Source: Acidobacteriaceae bacterium
GTDB lineage: Bacteria > Acidobacteriota > Terriglobia > Terriglobales > Acidobacteriaceae
Length of the DNA: 9,831 nt
Direction of reading: 5' to 3'
Assembly (NCBI GenBank): GCA_030838305.1
Contig: JAUTWY010000307.1
Location: forward strand, 1-9,831
Of this stretch, positions 1 through 6,644 are shown one piece after another; within the stretch, counting starts at the first letter, position 1; each line of letters starts with the position of its first letter. A program made the translations under genes and the position numbers. The notes beneath the pieces were generated by a model. That model searched no databases, was not told the DNA's origin, and saw only the letters and a program-made list of their open reading frames with translations.

Positions 1-877
1 CGCAGTTGCGCGTGGCCCAGCGCAACCGCCGCACCCACCAGTCGTATCCCCTCGCCTTCATGACATCCCAGCGGTAAAGAGGATTGCCCCAGCGCTGGCC
101 GGTCTTGCTAAAGAAATCAGGAGGAACGCCCGAAACCACATCGGGTTGGAGCCTCTCATTCAAGCGGAAGAGATCGCAATTTCTCCACACGTCCACGCTA
201 TCGTAGTTCACAAAAATTGCAACATCGCCCACGATGCGGACCGAGCGCTCCGAACAATATCTGCGCAGCGCCTGCCACTGCTCGTAGAAAACAAACTGCA
301 AGGCGCTGCGGATCTTCAGATCTGCAGCTAGCTCTTTTCGCACCCGCTCCAGCGCGCCGGGTTCACAGCGAGCCAATTCTGGCGGCCATTCATTCCAGCT
401 CGCCAACCTGTATTTTGCGCGCAGCGCATCGAAGAGAACGAAGTCGTCCAGCCACCACGCGTTCTCCGCACAAAATTGTTCAAAGCGCTGGCGAGCCGTG
501 CCCGAAGCCGAAGTGACGAACTTGCGTCCCGCCTCAAACAGCACGGGCATCTTCTCGGCAAAGACGTGGTCATACTCCACCGGGCCGGATTCGGATGAGG
601 AGGGAAATGCAGAAAGCTTCGCTTGATCGATCCAGCCATGGTCAGCCAGCCGTTCCAAGCTGATCAGCAGCGGATTGCCGGCGAATGCGGAAATCGAGGA
701 GTAGGGCGAATTGCCATAGCCCAGCGGTCCGAGCGGGAGAACCTGCCAAACTCCCTGCCGCGCCGCGGCGAGAGAATCGGCGAACCGGTACGCCGCCGGA
801 CCAAAATCACCGATGCCGCCGCGCGAGGGCAACGACGTGGGATGCAACAGAATACCTGCGGTGCGCGGAAACGGCAT
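1..877 (-). CDS. malQ: 4-alpha-glucanotransferase (amylomaltase), N-terminal part, cut by window edge
   Basis: Read on the minus strand from ATG at 877-875, the frame stays open for 292 codons to the window edge. MalQ (GH77) transfers alpha-1,4-glucan segments between maltodextrins in the cytoplasm, in maltose/glycogen metabolism. GH77 hallmarks are visible: GILLHPTSLPS (residues 8-18), WQVLPLGPLGYGNSPY (44-59) followed by SAFAGNPLLI (63-72), GDVAIFVNYDSVDVW (217-231), and GVPPDFFSKTGQRWGNPLY (250-268). The family is about 500 residues long, so roughly 200 are missing; the nucleophile Asp in the family RIDHFRG motif would lie just past the edge and cannot be checked. The start fits the family N-terminus. 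The only SD-like bases are a distant AAGG about 15 nt upstream. It lies 81 bp downstream of ppiD on the same strand, so read-through from ppiD is possible. Identification is secure; activity is inferred. Confidence 0.93.
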   Translation of the reverse strand, partial: MPFPRTAGILLHPTSLPSRGGIGDFGPAAYRFADSLAAARQGVWQVLPLGPLGYGNSPYSSISAFAGNPLLISLERLADHGWIDQAKLSAFPSSSESGPVEYDHVFAEKMPVLFEAGRKFVTSASGTARQRFEQFCAENAWWLDDFVLFDALRAKYRLASWNEWPPELARCEPGALERVRKELAADLKIRSALQFVFYEQWQALRRYCSERSVRIVGDVAIFVNYDSVDVWRNCDLFRLNERLQPDVVSGVPPDFFSKTGQRWGNPLYRWDVMKARGYDWWVRRLRWATRNC

Positions 878-900
878 GCAAGTCGCTGACTACCTTGAAT

Positions 901-975
901 TCCTGATTTGCTAGACTCCTGATTTGCTAGACTCCAGATTTGCTAGACCCCAGATTTGCTAGACCCCAGGTTCGC
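901..975. repeat. 16-bp tandem repeat, four full copies plus one degenerate copy
   Basis: The plus strand shows TCCTGATTTGCTAGAC at 901-916 and 917-932 (identical), a one-base variant at 933-948 and a two-base variant at 949-964. A degenerate partial copy at 965-975 matches most of the unit's first part. The array fills most of the spacer between ppiD and malQ and enters the last codons of ppiD: the ppiD stop (TAG, 959-961) is in the copy at 949-964. Each unit carries TAG on the minus strand, and because 16 is not a multiple of 3 the stops fall in all three frames. Divergence increases toward ppiD, which suggests the array grew from the end of that gene. Confidence 0.9.
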
Positions 976-2953
976 TTCCCGCGCGGGTCAGCGTCTTCAA
1001 TTCTTCCTGGTTGATCTTGATCTTGCCCGCCTTCTCCATCTGGTCGCGCAGATTGGCCACAAACAGTCCAAACAGTTCCTGCTGCTTACCCTGGAGCAGC
1101 GTATCTCGAATCTGATCGCGCTTCGCGGTAAAGTCGGTATCCGGCGGAGATTGTACTTCAAGCACGGAAATAACAATGCCGTTGGTCCCGCTGTTGATGG
1201 GCCCGCTGATGTCGCCCGGCTTCATGTTGAAGGCAACCGACGCCTGTCCGGTCATCGAGCCGATGTCGGGCACCTGTCCATCGGGCAACACGAAATCGCT
1301 GGTCTTCACGGTTGCGCCCAATTCTTTCGCGGCTTTCTTGAGATCGTGTTCGGCCTTGGCGCGATCGGAAAGTTCCTGCACCTTCTGTGACAGCAGAATG
1401 TTCGCACGCTCGTTCTTGAATTGCTGCTCCACTTGCGAACGAATTTCGTCAAACGTGGGCGTTGCCGGCGGTTTTACGCCGAGCAATTGAAATACCACGA
1501 AGCCTTGCGAAGTCGCGGCCATTTCCGGCGGCGATTTCTCCGTCGCGCCGAAAACCGCGTCCATCAATTGCGGAGCAGGACCTAGCCCGGGAACAACATC
1601 TTTGCGGCTGAAAAAATCTGACGTCGATACCTGCACGCCTTTGGCGGGTCCGGCGGCATCCAGTCCCTGCGTCTTCGCCTGCTGGAAAAAATCCTCCGCC
1701 TGCTTCTGCGCCAACTGCTGCGCTTTCTGCTGCTTCAGGACGGGCTCAATCTGGTCTTTGACCTCGTCGAGGGTCTTCATGTGAGCGTCCTGCCGGTCGT
1801 CAACGCGGATAATGTGGAAGCCGTAGCTGCTCTTCACCAGATCGCTGATCTGTCCCTTGGGCAGCGAAAACGCGGCCTTCTCGAACTCCGGAACGGTGCG
1901 GCCCTTCCCGATCCAGCCCAGCGATCCGCCTTCTTTCGCGCTGCCGGGATCTTCGGAATACTTTTTGGCCAGGTCCTCGAATTTCGTCCCGCCTTTCAGT
2001 TGTTTTAGCAAATCTTGCGCCCGTTGCTGGGCCGCAGCCACACCCTTTTCATCGACCTTGCCATCTGGTCCGGGAAGTGGCGTCTTGATCAGGATGTGGC
2101 TGACCTTCGCCTGCTCGGCGGTCCGGTAATCATCGCGATGCTGATTGTAATAAGCCTGCAGATCGTCGCGGGTGACCTGCACGGCGCTCTGAATCTTCCC
2201 CGACTCGATCACGGCATACTTAATCTTGCGCTTCTCTGGAATCGAGTTCGCGTAGTTTTTCTGGTGGCTGTCGTAAAAGGCTTTGAGCTCTTCCGTTGTA
2301 GGATGGAGGGCCTTCTTAATGTCGTCTTCATTCAGAACGGCATACTCGAATTTCACTTTCGTATTCTGCTTGGCGAACTCCAGGCGGATGGCGGCATCGC
2401 TCACCGACGCACTGCCGGTGATCAGCGCCTGCAGTTTATTGATCAGAATTTCTTTCCCGACATTATCCTCGAAGCGGGCTGGAGTAAGGTTCGCCCGCTG
2501 CAGCATGCCTTCATACTCGGCTTGGCCCACAAAATTTCCCTCAGGGAAAAAGATTGGGGAATAGCGGCCATGCTGAAGCTCATCTTTCACTTCCTGCGGG
2601 GTGGCCTTCAGCCCCAGACGCTGCGCTTCAATCAGTAACGCCTGCCGGTCAATCAATTGGTCGGCAGCGCGCTGGGTATCCTGTTGGATCAGAAACGGCA
2701 ACAGCATGGACGCATTCGCGCCATATTGCTGGGCTTGCTGTTGCGCCATTTGGCGGGCCGTCTCCTTTACCTGCTCGACGGTGATGTCTTCGCCACTCAC
2801 CTTGGCGATGATGCCCTTGCCCGGGGTGCCGGTGATGTTATCGCCCAGACCTCCGGGAACGAATGCGATCACCATGGCGGCACAAATCAGCAGCAGGAGG
2901 CCGCTGAGTATGATTTTCTTGACCGGTCCTTCAGTTTGCAGAAATCGAATCAT
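959..2953 (-). CDS. ppiD: Membrane-anchored periplasmic peptidyl-prolyl isomerase, PpiD/SurA type
   Basis: A 664-residue protein. Residues 11-31 form one hydrophobic helix after a short basic start, giving an N-terminal inner-membrane anchor with the rest in the periplasm. Residues about 45-260 are a helical SurA-N-like chaperone region. Residues about 281-384 are the parvulin domain: VSHILI (284-289), FEDLAKKYSEDPGSA (325-339), GGSLGWIG (342-349), GFHIIRV (378-384). Residues about 440-600 look like a second, degenerate parvulin-like domain (QGFVVFQLLGV, 483-493), as in PpiD. The tail is helical and basic. PpiD-type proteins assist folding of exported proteins at the Sec translocon exit. The start is supported by GGAG (2964-2967) ten nt upstream and by a perfect TATAAT at 2990-2995. 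It is divergent from mutL. SurA/PrsA-like naming is possible, but the anchor plus two PPIase-like regions favours PpiD. Confidence 0.88.
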   Translation of the reverse strand: MIRFLQTEGPVKKIILSGLLLLICAAMVIAFVPGGLGDNITGTPGKGIIAKVSGEDITVEQVKETARQMAQQQAQQYGANASMLLPFLIQQDTQRAADQLIDRQALLIEAQRLGLKATPQEVKDELQHGRYSPIFFPEGNFVGQAEYEGMLQRANLTPARFEDNVGKEILINKLQALITGSASVSDAAIRLEFAKQNTKVKFEYAVLNEDDIKKALHPTTEELKAFYDSHQKNYANSIPEKRKIKYAVIESGKIQSAVQVTRDDLQAYYNQHRDDYRTAEQAKVSHILIKTPLPGPDGKVDEKGVAAAQQRAQDLLKQLKGGTKFEDLAKKYSEDPGSAKEGGSLGWIGKGRTVPEFEKAAFSLPKGQISDLVKSSYGFHIIRVDDRQDAHMKTLDEVKDQIEPVLKQQKAQQLAQKQAEDFFQQAKTQGLDAAGPAKGVQVSTSDFFSRKDVVPGLGPAPQLMDAVFGATEKSPPEMAATSQGFVVFQLLGVKPPATPTFDEIRSQVEQQFKNERANILLSQKVQELSDRAKAEHDLKKAAKELGATVKTSDFVLPDGQVPDIGSMTGQASVAFNMKPGDISGPINSGTNGIVISVLEVQSPPDTDFTAKRDQIRDTLLQGKQQELFGLFVANLRDQMEKAGKIKINQEELKTLTRAGSEPGV

Positions 2954-2980
2954 CTTCTTGTCACTCCAGAGATTGCGGCG

Positions 2981-2998
2981 GAATCAACAATTATAAAC
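2981..2998 (-). promoter_or_regulatory. Promoter core for ppiD (perfect TATAAT)
   Basis: On the minus strand the sequence reads GTTTATAAT, three variable bases, then TGATTC; the -10 box TATAAT is at 2990-2995. Transcription would start near 2983, giving a leader of about 30 nt that contains GGAG at 2964-2967. No good -35 box sits 16-18 bp upstream. The same 18-bp arrangement occurs upstream of aspS at 9399-9416, which supports a real promoter rather than chance. Confidence 0.65.
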
Positions 2999-3035
2999 TA
3001 CGGAACACCACGCTGGATGATGCCCACCAATGGGT

Positions 3036-3086
3036 AAAGCCGCTGCTTTAGCTGCCGGAAATACGGGGCGCGGGGACGCTTCCCCG
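3036..3086. repeat. REP-like palindromes in the ppiD-mutL spacer
   Basis: The minus strand of 3043-3056 reads GCAGCTAAAGCAGC, an imperfect hairpin with a TAAA loop. It is followed on the plus strand by a 5-bp stem CGGGG (3071-3075) / CCCCG (3082-3086) with a 6-nt loop. The GCTAAAGC core matches the palindromes at 7355-7480. No T-run follows, so a simple terminator is not supported. This looks like a dispersed intergenic element near the mutL 5' side; its repeat status cannot be shown from one window. Confidence 0.4.
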
Positions 3087-3151
3087 GCCCTTCGTGCGGT
3101 CGCGTCTTTTGCCTTTCGTCCCCCCATCTGCCAAACTGATTTCTACCCACT

Positions 3152-3172
3152 GAGAACTGAGAACCGAGAACT
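3152..3172 (+). repeat. Heptamer tandem repeat GAGAAC(T/C) x3 just before mutL
   Basis: GAGAACT (3152-3158), GAGAACC (3159-3165) and GAGAACT (3166-3172) are contiguous and end five bases before the mutL ATG at 3178. They occupy the position where a Shine-Dalgarno sequence would be expected, and none is visible there. A second heptamer pair lies just after mutL at 5183-5196. Confidence 0.75.
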
Positions 3173-3177
3173 GCTTC

Positions 3178-5178
3178 ATGGGCCGCATTCACGTACTTTC
3201 CGAGCAGGTTGCCAATAAGATCGCCGCCGGCGAGGTGGTGGAGCGGCCAGCCTCGGTGGTGAAGGAATTGCTCGAGAACGCGCTCGATGCCGGCGCAACC
3301 CGCATCAAGATTGCCATTGAAGCAGGCGGAAAGAAACTCATTCAGATCACCGACAACGGGTGCGGCATGGTTCGCGACGATGCCATGCTCTCCTTCGAGC
3401 GCCATGCCACCTCGAAACTCAAGAACGCGGAAGATTTGCTCAGCGTGACCACGCTCGGATTTCGCGGCGAGGCGCTGCCATCGATTGCCTCGGTGTCGCG
3501 CCTGCGCCTGGAGACGCGAGACGCAGAATCGCCCTCCGGCACCATCATCGAGATCAATGGCGGCAAGATGGCGCGCGTCGAAGAAGCCGGTTTGCCCGAA
3601 GGCACGTCGATCACGGTTCGCGACCTCTTCTTCAATACACCCGCACGAAAGAAGTTCTTGAAAGCGGAGACCACGGAACTGTCGCACATCGCTTCGCTCG
3701 TGACCCACTACGCGCTGGCGCATCCTGAAAAGCATTTCGAACTGCACTCGGCCACGAACGCGATGCTGGTAGCCCCGCCGGTCGCGGGATACAGCGAGCG
3801 GGTCTATCAGGTGTTTGGGAAGGAAACGCTCGACCAGTTGATTGCGGTCGCCGCCGTGCAAACTCTTGAGCATGTGGGCTTGCCGCAGCCTCCGCCCTGG
3901 CGCCGCAAAGAGGCTGACAGTGAAGATGAGTCTGGCCCCCCCAGTCCGGGCGAGATGCGCCTGCACGGCTTCGTTTCGAAGCCCGAGATCCAGAAGCTGA
4001 ATCGCAATTCGATTTACGTGTTCGTCAACGGCCGCCTCATTCGCGACCGCCTTATTCAGCATGGGCTAACCGAGGCTTATCGCAATATCATTCCACCCAC
4101 GGTGTTTCCAGTAGTGCTGCTGTTTCTCGAAATGCCGCCGGGCGAAGTGGATGTCAACGTTCATCCCTCGAAGACCGAAGTGCGCTTTCGACAATCCACC
4201 GTGATGCACGACTTTATCCGGGACACGGTGCGCGCGGCGCTGATGAAGGCGCGGCCAGCACCGCAGTTCACCACCCAGATTCACGCGCACGCCACGGCCC
4301 ACTCGGGCCTCACACCGGGCGCAAGAGAGTGGGACCCGCCCTCGGACCTCGCCTCTGTATCCGTGGCGGGCGCGCCCCCGGGCCCGCTCCACCTGGGCGC
4401 AAATGGCGGATTCGCCTTACAAGCTCCGATCGCACCGGCCATATCCGCGCGCTTTGAGTTCGAGGGCGGAATCGCGGTTGAGGCAAACGCCGCGATTCCG
4501 GTGGCAAGAGGGCTGGAGGCCCAATTCCTCGAAACCATTCCCGACGACGGCTGCGCTCCAGAACTTGAAACGCGAGAAGAAGAGCCGACGCTGGCCGCGC
4601 TTTCGACCCTCCGGCCTCTGGGCCAAATCCGCAATTCATTCATTCTCGCCGTGAACGAAGACGGTCTTTGGATCGTCGACCAGCATGTGGCCCACGAGCG
4701 TGTCTTATTCGAACGCATCCTGAAGCAGCGCGCGGCGCAAAAAGTCGAGAGCCAGCGCCTGTTGATGCCGATCGTGCTGGAACTTTCCCCGGCTCAGCAG
4801 GCTGTATTTTCTGAAATCGCCGACGAACTCCAGCACAACGGCTTCGAGGCCGAGCCCTTCGGCGCGCGCAGCATTGCCGTAAAAATCGCGCCCGCCGGCG
4901 TGGATGCGGCGGCGGTCGAGCACATGCTCCACGAACTGCTGGACCAGATTTCGCGCGAAGAGCAGTCGCTGAACCTGGAAAAGATTCGGGGCCGCATCGC
5001 CGCGTCCATCGCCTGCCATGCCGCCATTAAGGTCAACATGCCACTGGAGCAAAACAAAATGCAGTGGCTGCTCACAGAACTCGCCAAAACCGACCACCCT
5101 ATGTCGTGCCCGCATGGCAGACCGGTCGTCCTGCGGTATTCTGTAAAGGACATTCAGAAGGCGTTTAAGAGAATCTAG
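3178..5178 (+). CDS. mutL: DNA mismatch repair protein MutL (endonuclease type)
   Basis: A 666-residue MutL, which couples MutS mismatch recognition to strand incision. The N-terminal GHKL ATPase shows ANKIAAGEVVERPASVVKEL (12-31), ENALDAGA with the catalytic Glu at 33, DNGCGM (59-64), TTLGFRGEALPSIASV (91-106) and FFNTPARKKF (151-160). The transducer domain spans about 210-355 and ends with DVNVHPSKTEVRF (325-337). A variable Pro/Ala-rich linker covers about 357-475. The C-terminal dimerisation/nuclease domain carries DQHVAHERVLFE (501-512), ACHAAIK (612-618) and CPHGRP (644-649), matching nicking MutLs of bacteria that lack MutH. The usual Ala after DQH is Val, but the acidic and His residues remain. 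An acidic, Pro-rich insert of about 25 residues lies at 235-259. The start agrees with the family N-terminus; no Shine-Dalgarno is visible. The next plus-strand gene begins 82 bp downstream. Confidence 0.97.
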   Translation: MGRIHVLSEQVANKIAAGEVVERPASVVKELLENALDAGATRIKIAIEAGGKKLIQITDNGCGMVRDDAMLSFERHATSKLKNAEDLLSVTTLGFRGEALPSIASVSRLRLETRDAESPSGTIIEINGGKMARVEEAGLPEGTSITVRDLFFNTPARKKFLKAETTELSHIASLVTHYALAHPEKHFELHSATNAMLVAPPVAGYSERVYQVFGKETLDQLIAVAAVQTLEHVGLPQPPPWRRKEADSEDESGPPSPGEMRLHGFVSKPEIQKLNRNSIYVFVNGRLIRDRLIQHGLTEAYRNIIPPTVFPVVLLFLEMPPGEVDVNVHPSKTEVRFRQSTVMHDFIRDTVRAALMKARPAPQFTTQIHAHATAHSGLTPGAREWDPPSDLASVSVAGAPPGPLHLGANGGFALQAPIAPAISARFEFEGGIAVEANAAIPVARGLEAQFLETIPDDGCAPELETREEEPTLAALSTLRPLGQIRNSFILAVNEDGLWIVDQHVAHERVLFERILKQRAAQKVESQRLLMPIVLELSPAQQAVFSEIADELQHNGFEAEPFGARSIAVKIAPAGVDAAAVEHMLHELLDQISREEQSLNLEKIRGRIAASIACHAAIKVNMPLEQNKMQWLLTELAKTDHPMSCPHGRPVVLRYSVKDIQKAFKRI

Positions 5179-5182
5179 TACT

Positions 5183-5196
5183 CAGCATTCAGCATT
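5183..5196 (+). repeat. Heptamer direct repeat CAGCATT x2 after mutL
   Basis: CAGCATT occurs at 5183-5189 and 5190-5196, followed by the related TAGC, five bases after the mutL stop. It mirrors the heptamer triplet before mutL but with another unit. The rest of the 82-bp spacer to the next gene shows no clear promoter, terminator or Shine-Dalgarno. Confidence 0.6.
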
Positions 5197-5260
5197 TAGC
5201 CCATTAGGGCCGTTGCAATCACGACAAATGCTCTCTGGCTGACTGCTAAGTGCCGTTCCC

Positions 5261-6142
5261 ATGACCGATCAAGACCTACAGCAACTCCGTCGCGAAAAGT
5301 GGCGACTCGATGGCAAGCCCATCCGCACCATTGAGGAGGCGCGCGCGTTCGTCGAGGGCGTAGGCTTCTGCCTGATGTATCCGGTGCGCCCCACGATGCC
5401 GGTCCCCACGTTCATCGGAGCGTTCGTCGGTTCCGACACTCGCCTCCCTACATGGCAGCATGCTTACTCCGATCCGCGGGCGCTGGCGGCCACCGACCTT
5501 ATGGTACGACTCTTGCGCGAACGCTCGGCCTACGAAGCGAACGTGTTCGACGAGAACAACGCGTTTCTGGTCGCGGCGTCGGCGTTTCCGTACTTTTATG
5601 CGTTGGTGGGCGAGCGCAATCCTAAGCTCGCTCCCAAACAGGGACCGCGTTCTGCATATTCGCCGTTGGCCTGCGACGCGTTTGCCCTGATCAACCGCGA
5701 CGGCCCCATCTCGAAGCAAAAGCTGCAGGAGGCGCTCGGCGGCAGCGTCTCTCTTCCCGCGCTCGACAAAGCGCTCGGCGAGTTATTGGCCAAACTGCGC
5801 ATCACGCGGGTAGACTACAAGGCAGACGAAGGTTCGTTCTGGGACGTGCTCTACCGCTGGTCGCCCGATGCCGTCCGCGAAGGGGTAAACCTGTCGGTGC
5901 AGCAAGCACTGTCGGCGCTGCTCTCAAAATATCTGGACTGCGTGGTCGCCGCCGACCAAGCTGAGCTGGAAAGCTTCTTCGGAAACTTCGTGGCCCGCTC
6001 CCGCGTGAAAGAAGCCGTAAACGCCCTACTGGCGGCCCGCGAGTTGAGCTTCGTCCACGTCAGCGGACGCTCGATGCTGCAAATCACTCCCGCCAAGGAG
6101 CCGATCGGTACCTCGGTTAGGCCGCAGCGCGCGGCTAAGTAA
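5261..6142 (+). CDS. Winged-helix protein resembling AlkZ/YcaQ-related DNA glycosylase-like proteins; function unproven
   Basis: A 293-residue soluble protein with no signal peptide or membrane helix. The segment RTIEEARAFVEGVGFCLMYP (22-41) and ASAFPYFYALVGE (106-118) recall the AlkZ-related family of winged-helix proteins, distant relatives of the crosslink-repair glycosylase YcaQ. Residues about 136-205 look like one winged helix (ALINRDGPISKQKLQEALG then ALDKALGELLAKLRITRVDY), with FWDVLYRWSPD (193-203) after it. Residues about 213-275 look like a second winged helix (SRVKEAVNALLAARELSFVHV, where 247-250 start a helix). I do not see the QxQ catalytic motif described for true AlkZ/YcaQ, so glycosylase activity should not be assumed. 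The start has no Shine-Dalgarno. It follows mutL by 82 bp on the same strand, which fits a DNA-repair role by context only. The family call is from memory of motifs. Confidence 0.6.
   Translation: MTDQDLQQLRREKWRLDGKPIRTIEEARAFVEGVGFCLMYPVRPTMPVPTFIGAFVGSDTRLPTWQHAYSDPRALAATDLMVRLLRERSAYEANVFDENNAFLVAASAFPYFYALVGERNPKLAPKQGPRSAYSPLACDAFALINRDGPISKQKLQEALGGSVSLPALDKALGELLAKLRITRVDYKADEGSFWDVLYRWSPDAVREGVNLSVQQALSALLSKYLDCVVAADQAELESFFGNFVARSRVKEAVNALLAARELSFVHVSGRSMLQITPAKEPIGTSVRPQRAAK
6121..6135 (+). other. GC-rich hairpin at the 3' end of the AlkZ-like gene
   Basis: GCCGC (6121-6125), loop AGCGC, GCGGC (6131-6135) form a perfect 5-bp stem ending just before the stop codon at 6140-6142. Only 18 bp separate this stop from the stop of the converging small gene. 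No T-run follows, so it is at best part of a weak terminator. A further pair, AACCGG (6141-6146) and CCGGTT (6185-6190), could pair over a 38-nt loop. Confidence 0.3.
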
Positions 6143-6160
6143 CCGGCAACGTCGGACCGA

Positions 6161-6352
6161 TCAACTGGCCTGCTTTTCGAAGTTCCGGTTCACCAGCAGC
6201 TGATATTCATTTTCCGGCCAGCCCGAGGCAACGAGACTGTGATAGAAAATCATCCACGTGGGCGCTGATGCCGATTCATCGGCCCACACTTCCTCAATCC
6301 GCAACCTTCTCCGCGCCGGTGGCTGGGGATTCCGCCAAACGATCTGCAACAT
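6161..6352 (-). CDS. Small protein of 63 residues, unknown function
   Basis: I chose ATG at 6352-6350 over an upstream in-frame ATG at 6382, because GAGGA (6361-6365) sits exactly eight nt before it. The 63-residue product begins MLQIVWRNPQPPARRR, with EEVWADESASAPTWMIFYHS in the middle and LVASGWPENEYQLLVNR near the end. It is rich in Trp (four), Arg and aromatic residues, has no clear membrane helix or signal peptide, and does not look like an antisense shadow, since no gene lies opposite. It converges with the AlkZ-like gene, with 18 bp between stops. A hairpin (6370-6387) lies just upstream of the ribosome site. I recognise no domain. The Shine-Dalgarno and the protein-like composition make it a credible gene. 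Confidence 0.6.
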   Translation of the reverse strand: MLQIVWRNPQPPARRRLRIEEVWADESASAPTWMIFYHSLVASGWPENEYQLLVNRNFEKQAS

Positions 6353-6360
6353 GACAATCT

Positions 6361-6365
6361 TCCTC
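6361..6365 (-). promoter_or_regulatory. Shine-Dalgarno GAGGA deciding the small gene's start
   Basis: On the minus strand GAGGA is followed by eight bases and then ATG at 6352-6350. It would lie inside the coding sequence if the longer start at 6382 were used, so it favours the 63-residue form. Confidence 0.6.
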
Positions 6366-6369
6366 ACCG

Positions 6370-6387
6370 TCCGGGCTTGCAACCGGA
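6370..6387 (-). other. Leader hairpin upstream of the small gene
   Basis: TCCGG (6370-6374) and CCGGA (6383-6387) form a 5-bp stem with an 8-nt loop, four bases upstream of the GAGGA ribosome site. A second stem, GGGGC (6403-6407) / GCCCC (6414-6418), lies further upstream. Together they could form a structured leader on the minus-strand transcript. A regulatory role is only a suggestion. Confidence 0.3.
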
Positions 6388-6565
6388 CTGCCGCATTACA
6401 GGGGGGCAGGTTCGCCCCGCTGTGCTCTGCGTCACCGCCTATCTTCTGGCCATTTGCAAAGCGAATACGCTCTCAGGAATCTTCCAACGTATGCCATATT
6501 GGACGCGGCACTCGGGAAGGAGGAGTCGGCGTAACTGTCACATGTTTGTTAAATGATTGTCAGCC

Positions 6566-6589
6566 GCGTTTGACGGGGATCGAACCCGC
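6566..6589 (-). other. tRNA T-arm-like remnant upstream of cmk
   Basis: The minus strand of 6573-6589 reads GCGGG-TTCGATC-CCCGT. This is a perfect T-arm: a 5-bp stem (one G-U) and the TTCGAnC loop, followed by seven bases (6566-6572) that could be an acceptor 3' strand. No matching 5' acceptor strand (GCGTTTG), D-arm or anticodon arm is visible within 100 nt upstream, so this is not an intact tRNA. It may be a decayed tRNA or an old attachment-site fragment, or chance. Confidence 0.3.
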
Positions 6590-6624
6590 CTGCCCCACCG
6601 AGAAAAGCTCGTCTTCTCTCCGTG

Positions 6625-6630
6625 TACAAT
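6625..6630 (+). promoter_or_regulatory. Possible -10 box for cmk
   Basis: TACAAT at 6625-6630 differs from TATAAT by one base and lies 14 bp before the cmk ATG at 6645. Transcription would begin around 6637, leaving a leader of about eight nt. No Shine-Dalgarno is present, so translation might be close to leaderless. No convincing -35 box is seen. Confidence 0.35.
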
Positions 6631-6644
6631 CGACTACTTGCTCA

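Noticed and set aside
328..639. A 103-codon minus-strand frame within malQ
   Set aside because: It is in another frame of the same strand as malQ, whose real frame carries all GH77 motifs.
2998..4062. A 354-codon open frame on the minus strand opposite mutL
   Set aside because: It is antisense to a clear MutL, its product is Arg/His/Gly-rich without known motifs, and it runs into the ppiD promoter. GC-rich codon bias explains it.
6517..6524. AAGGAGGA, a near-perfect ribosome site on the plus strand
   Set aside because: No ATG or GTG lies at a suitable distance; the nearest ATG (6542) opens only four codons. It seems to be chance.
6258..6644. A 129-residue N-terminal extension of cytidylate kinase
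   Set aside because: The extension covers hairpins, the T-arm remnant and the opposite small gene, has no kinase features, and the ATG at 6645 fits the family N-terminus.
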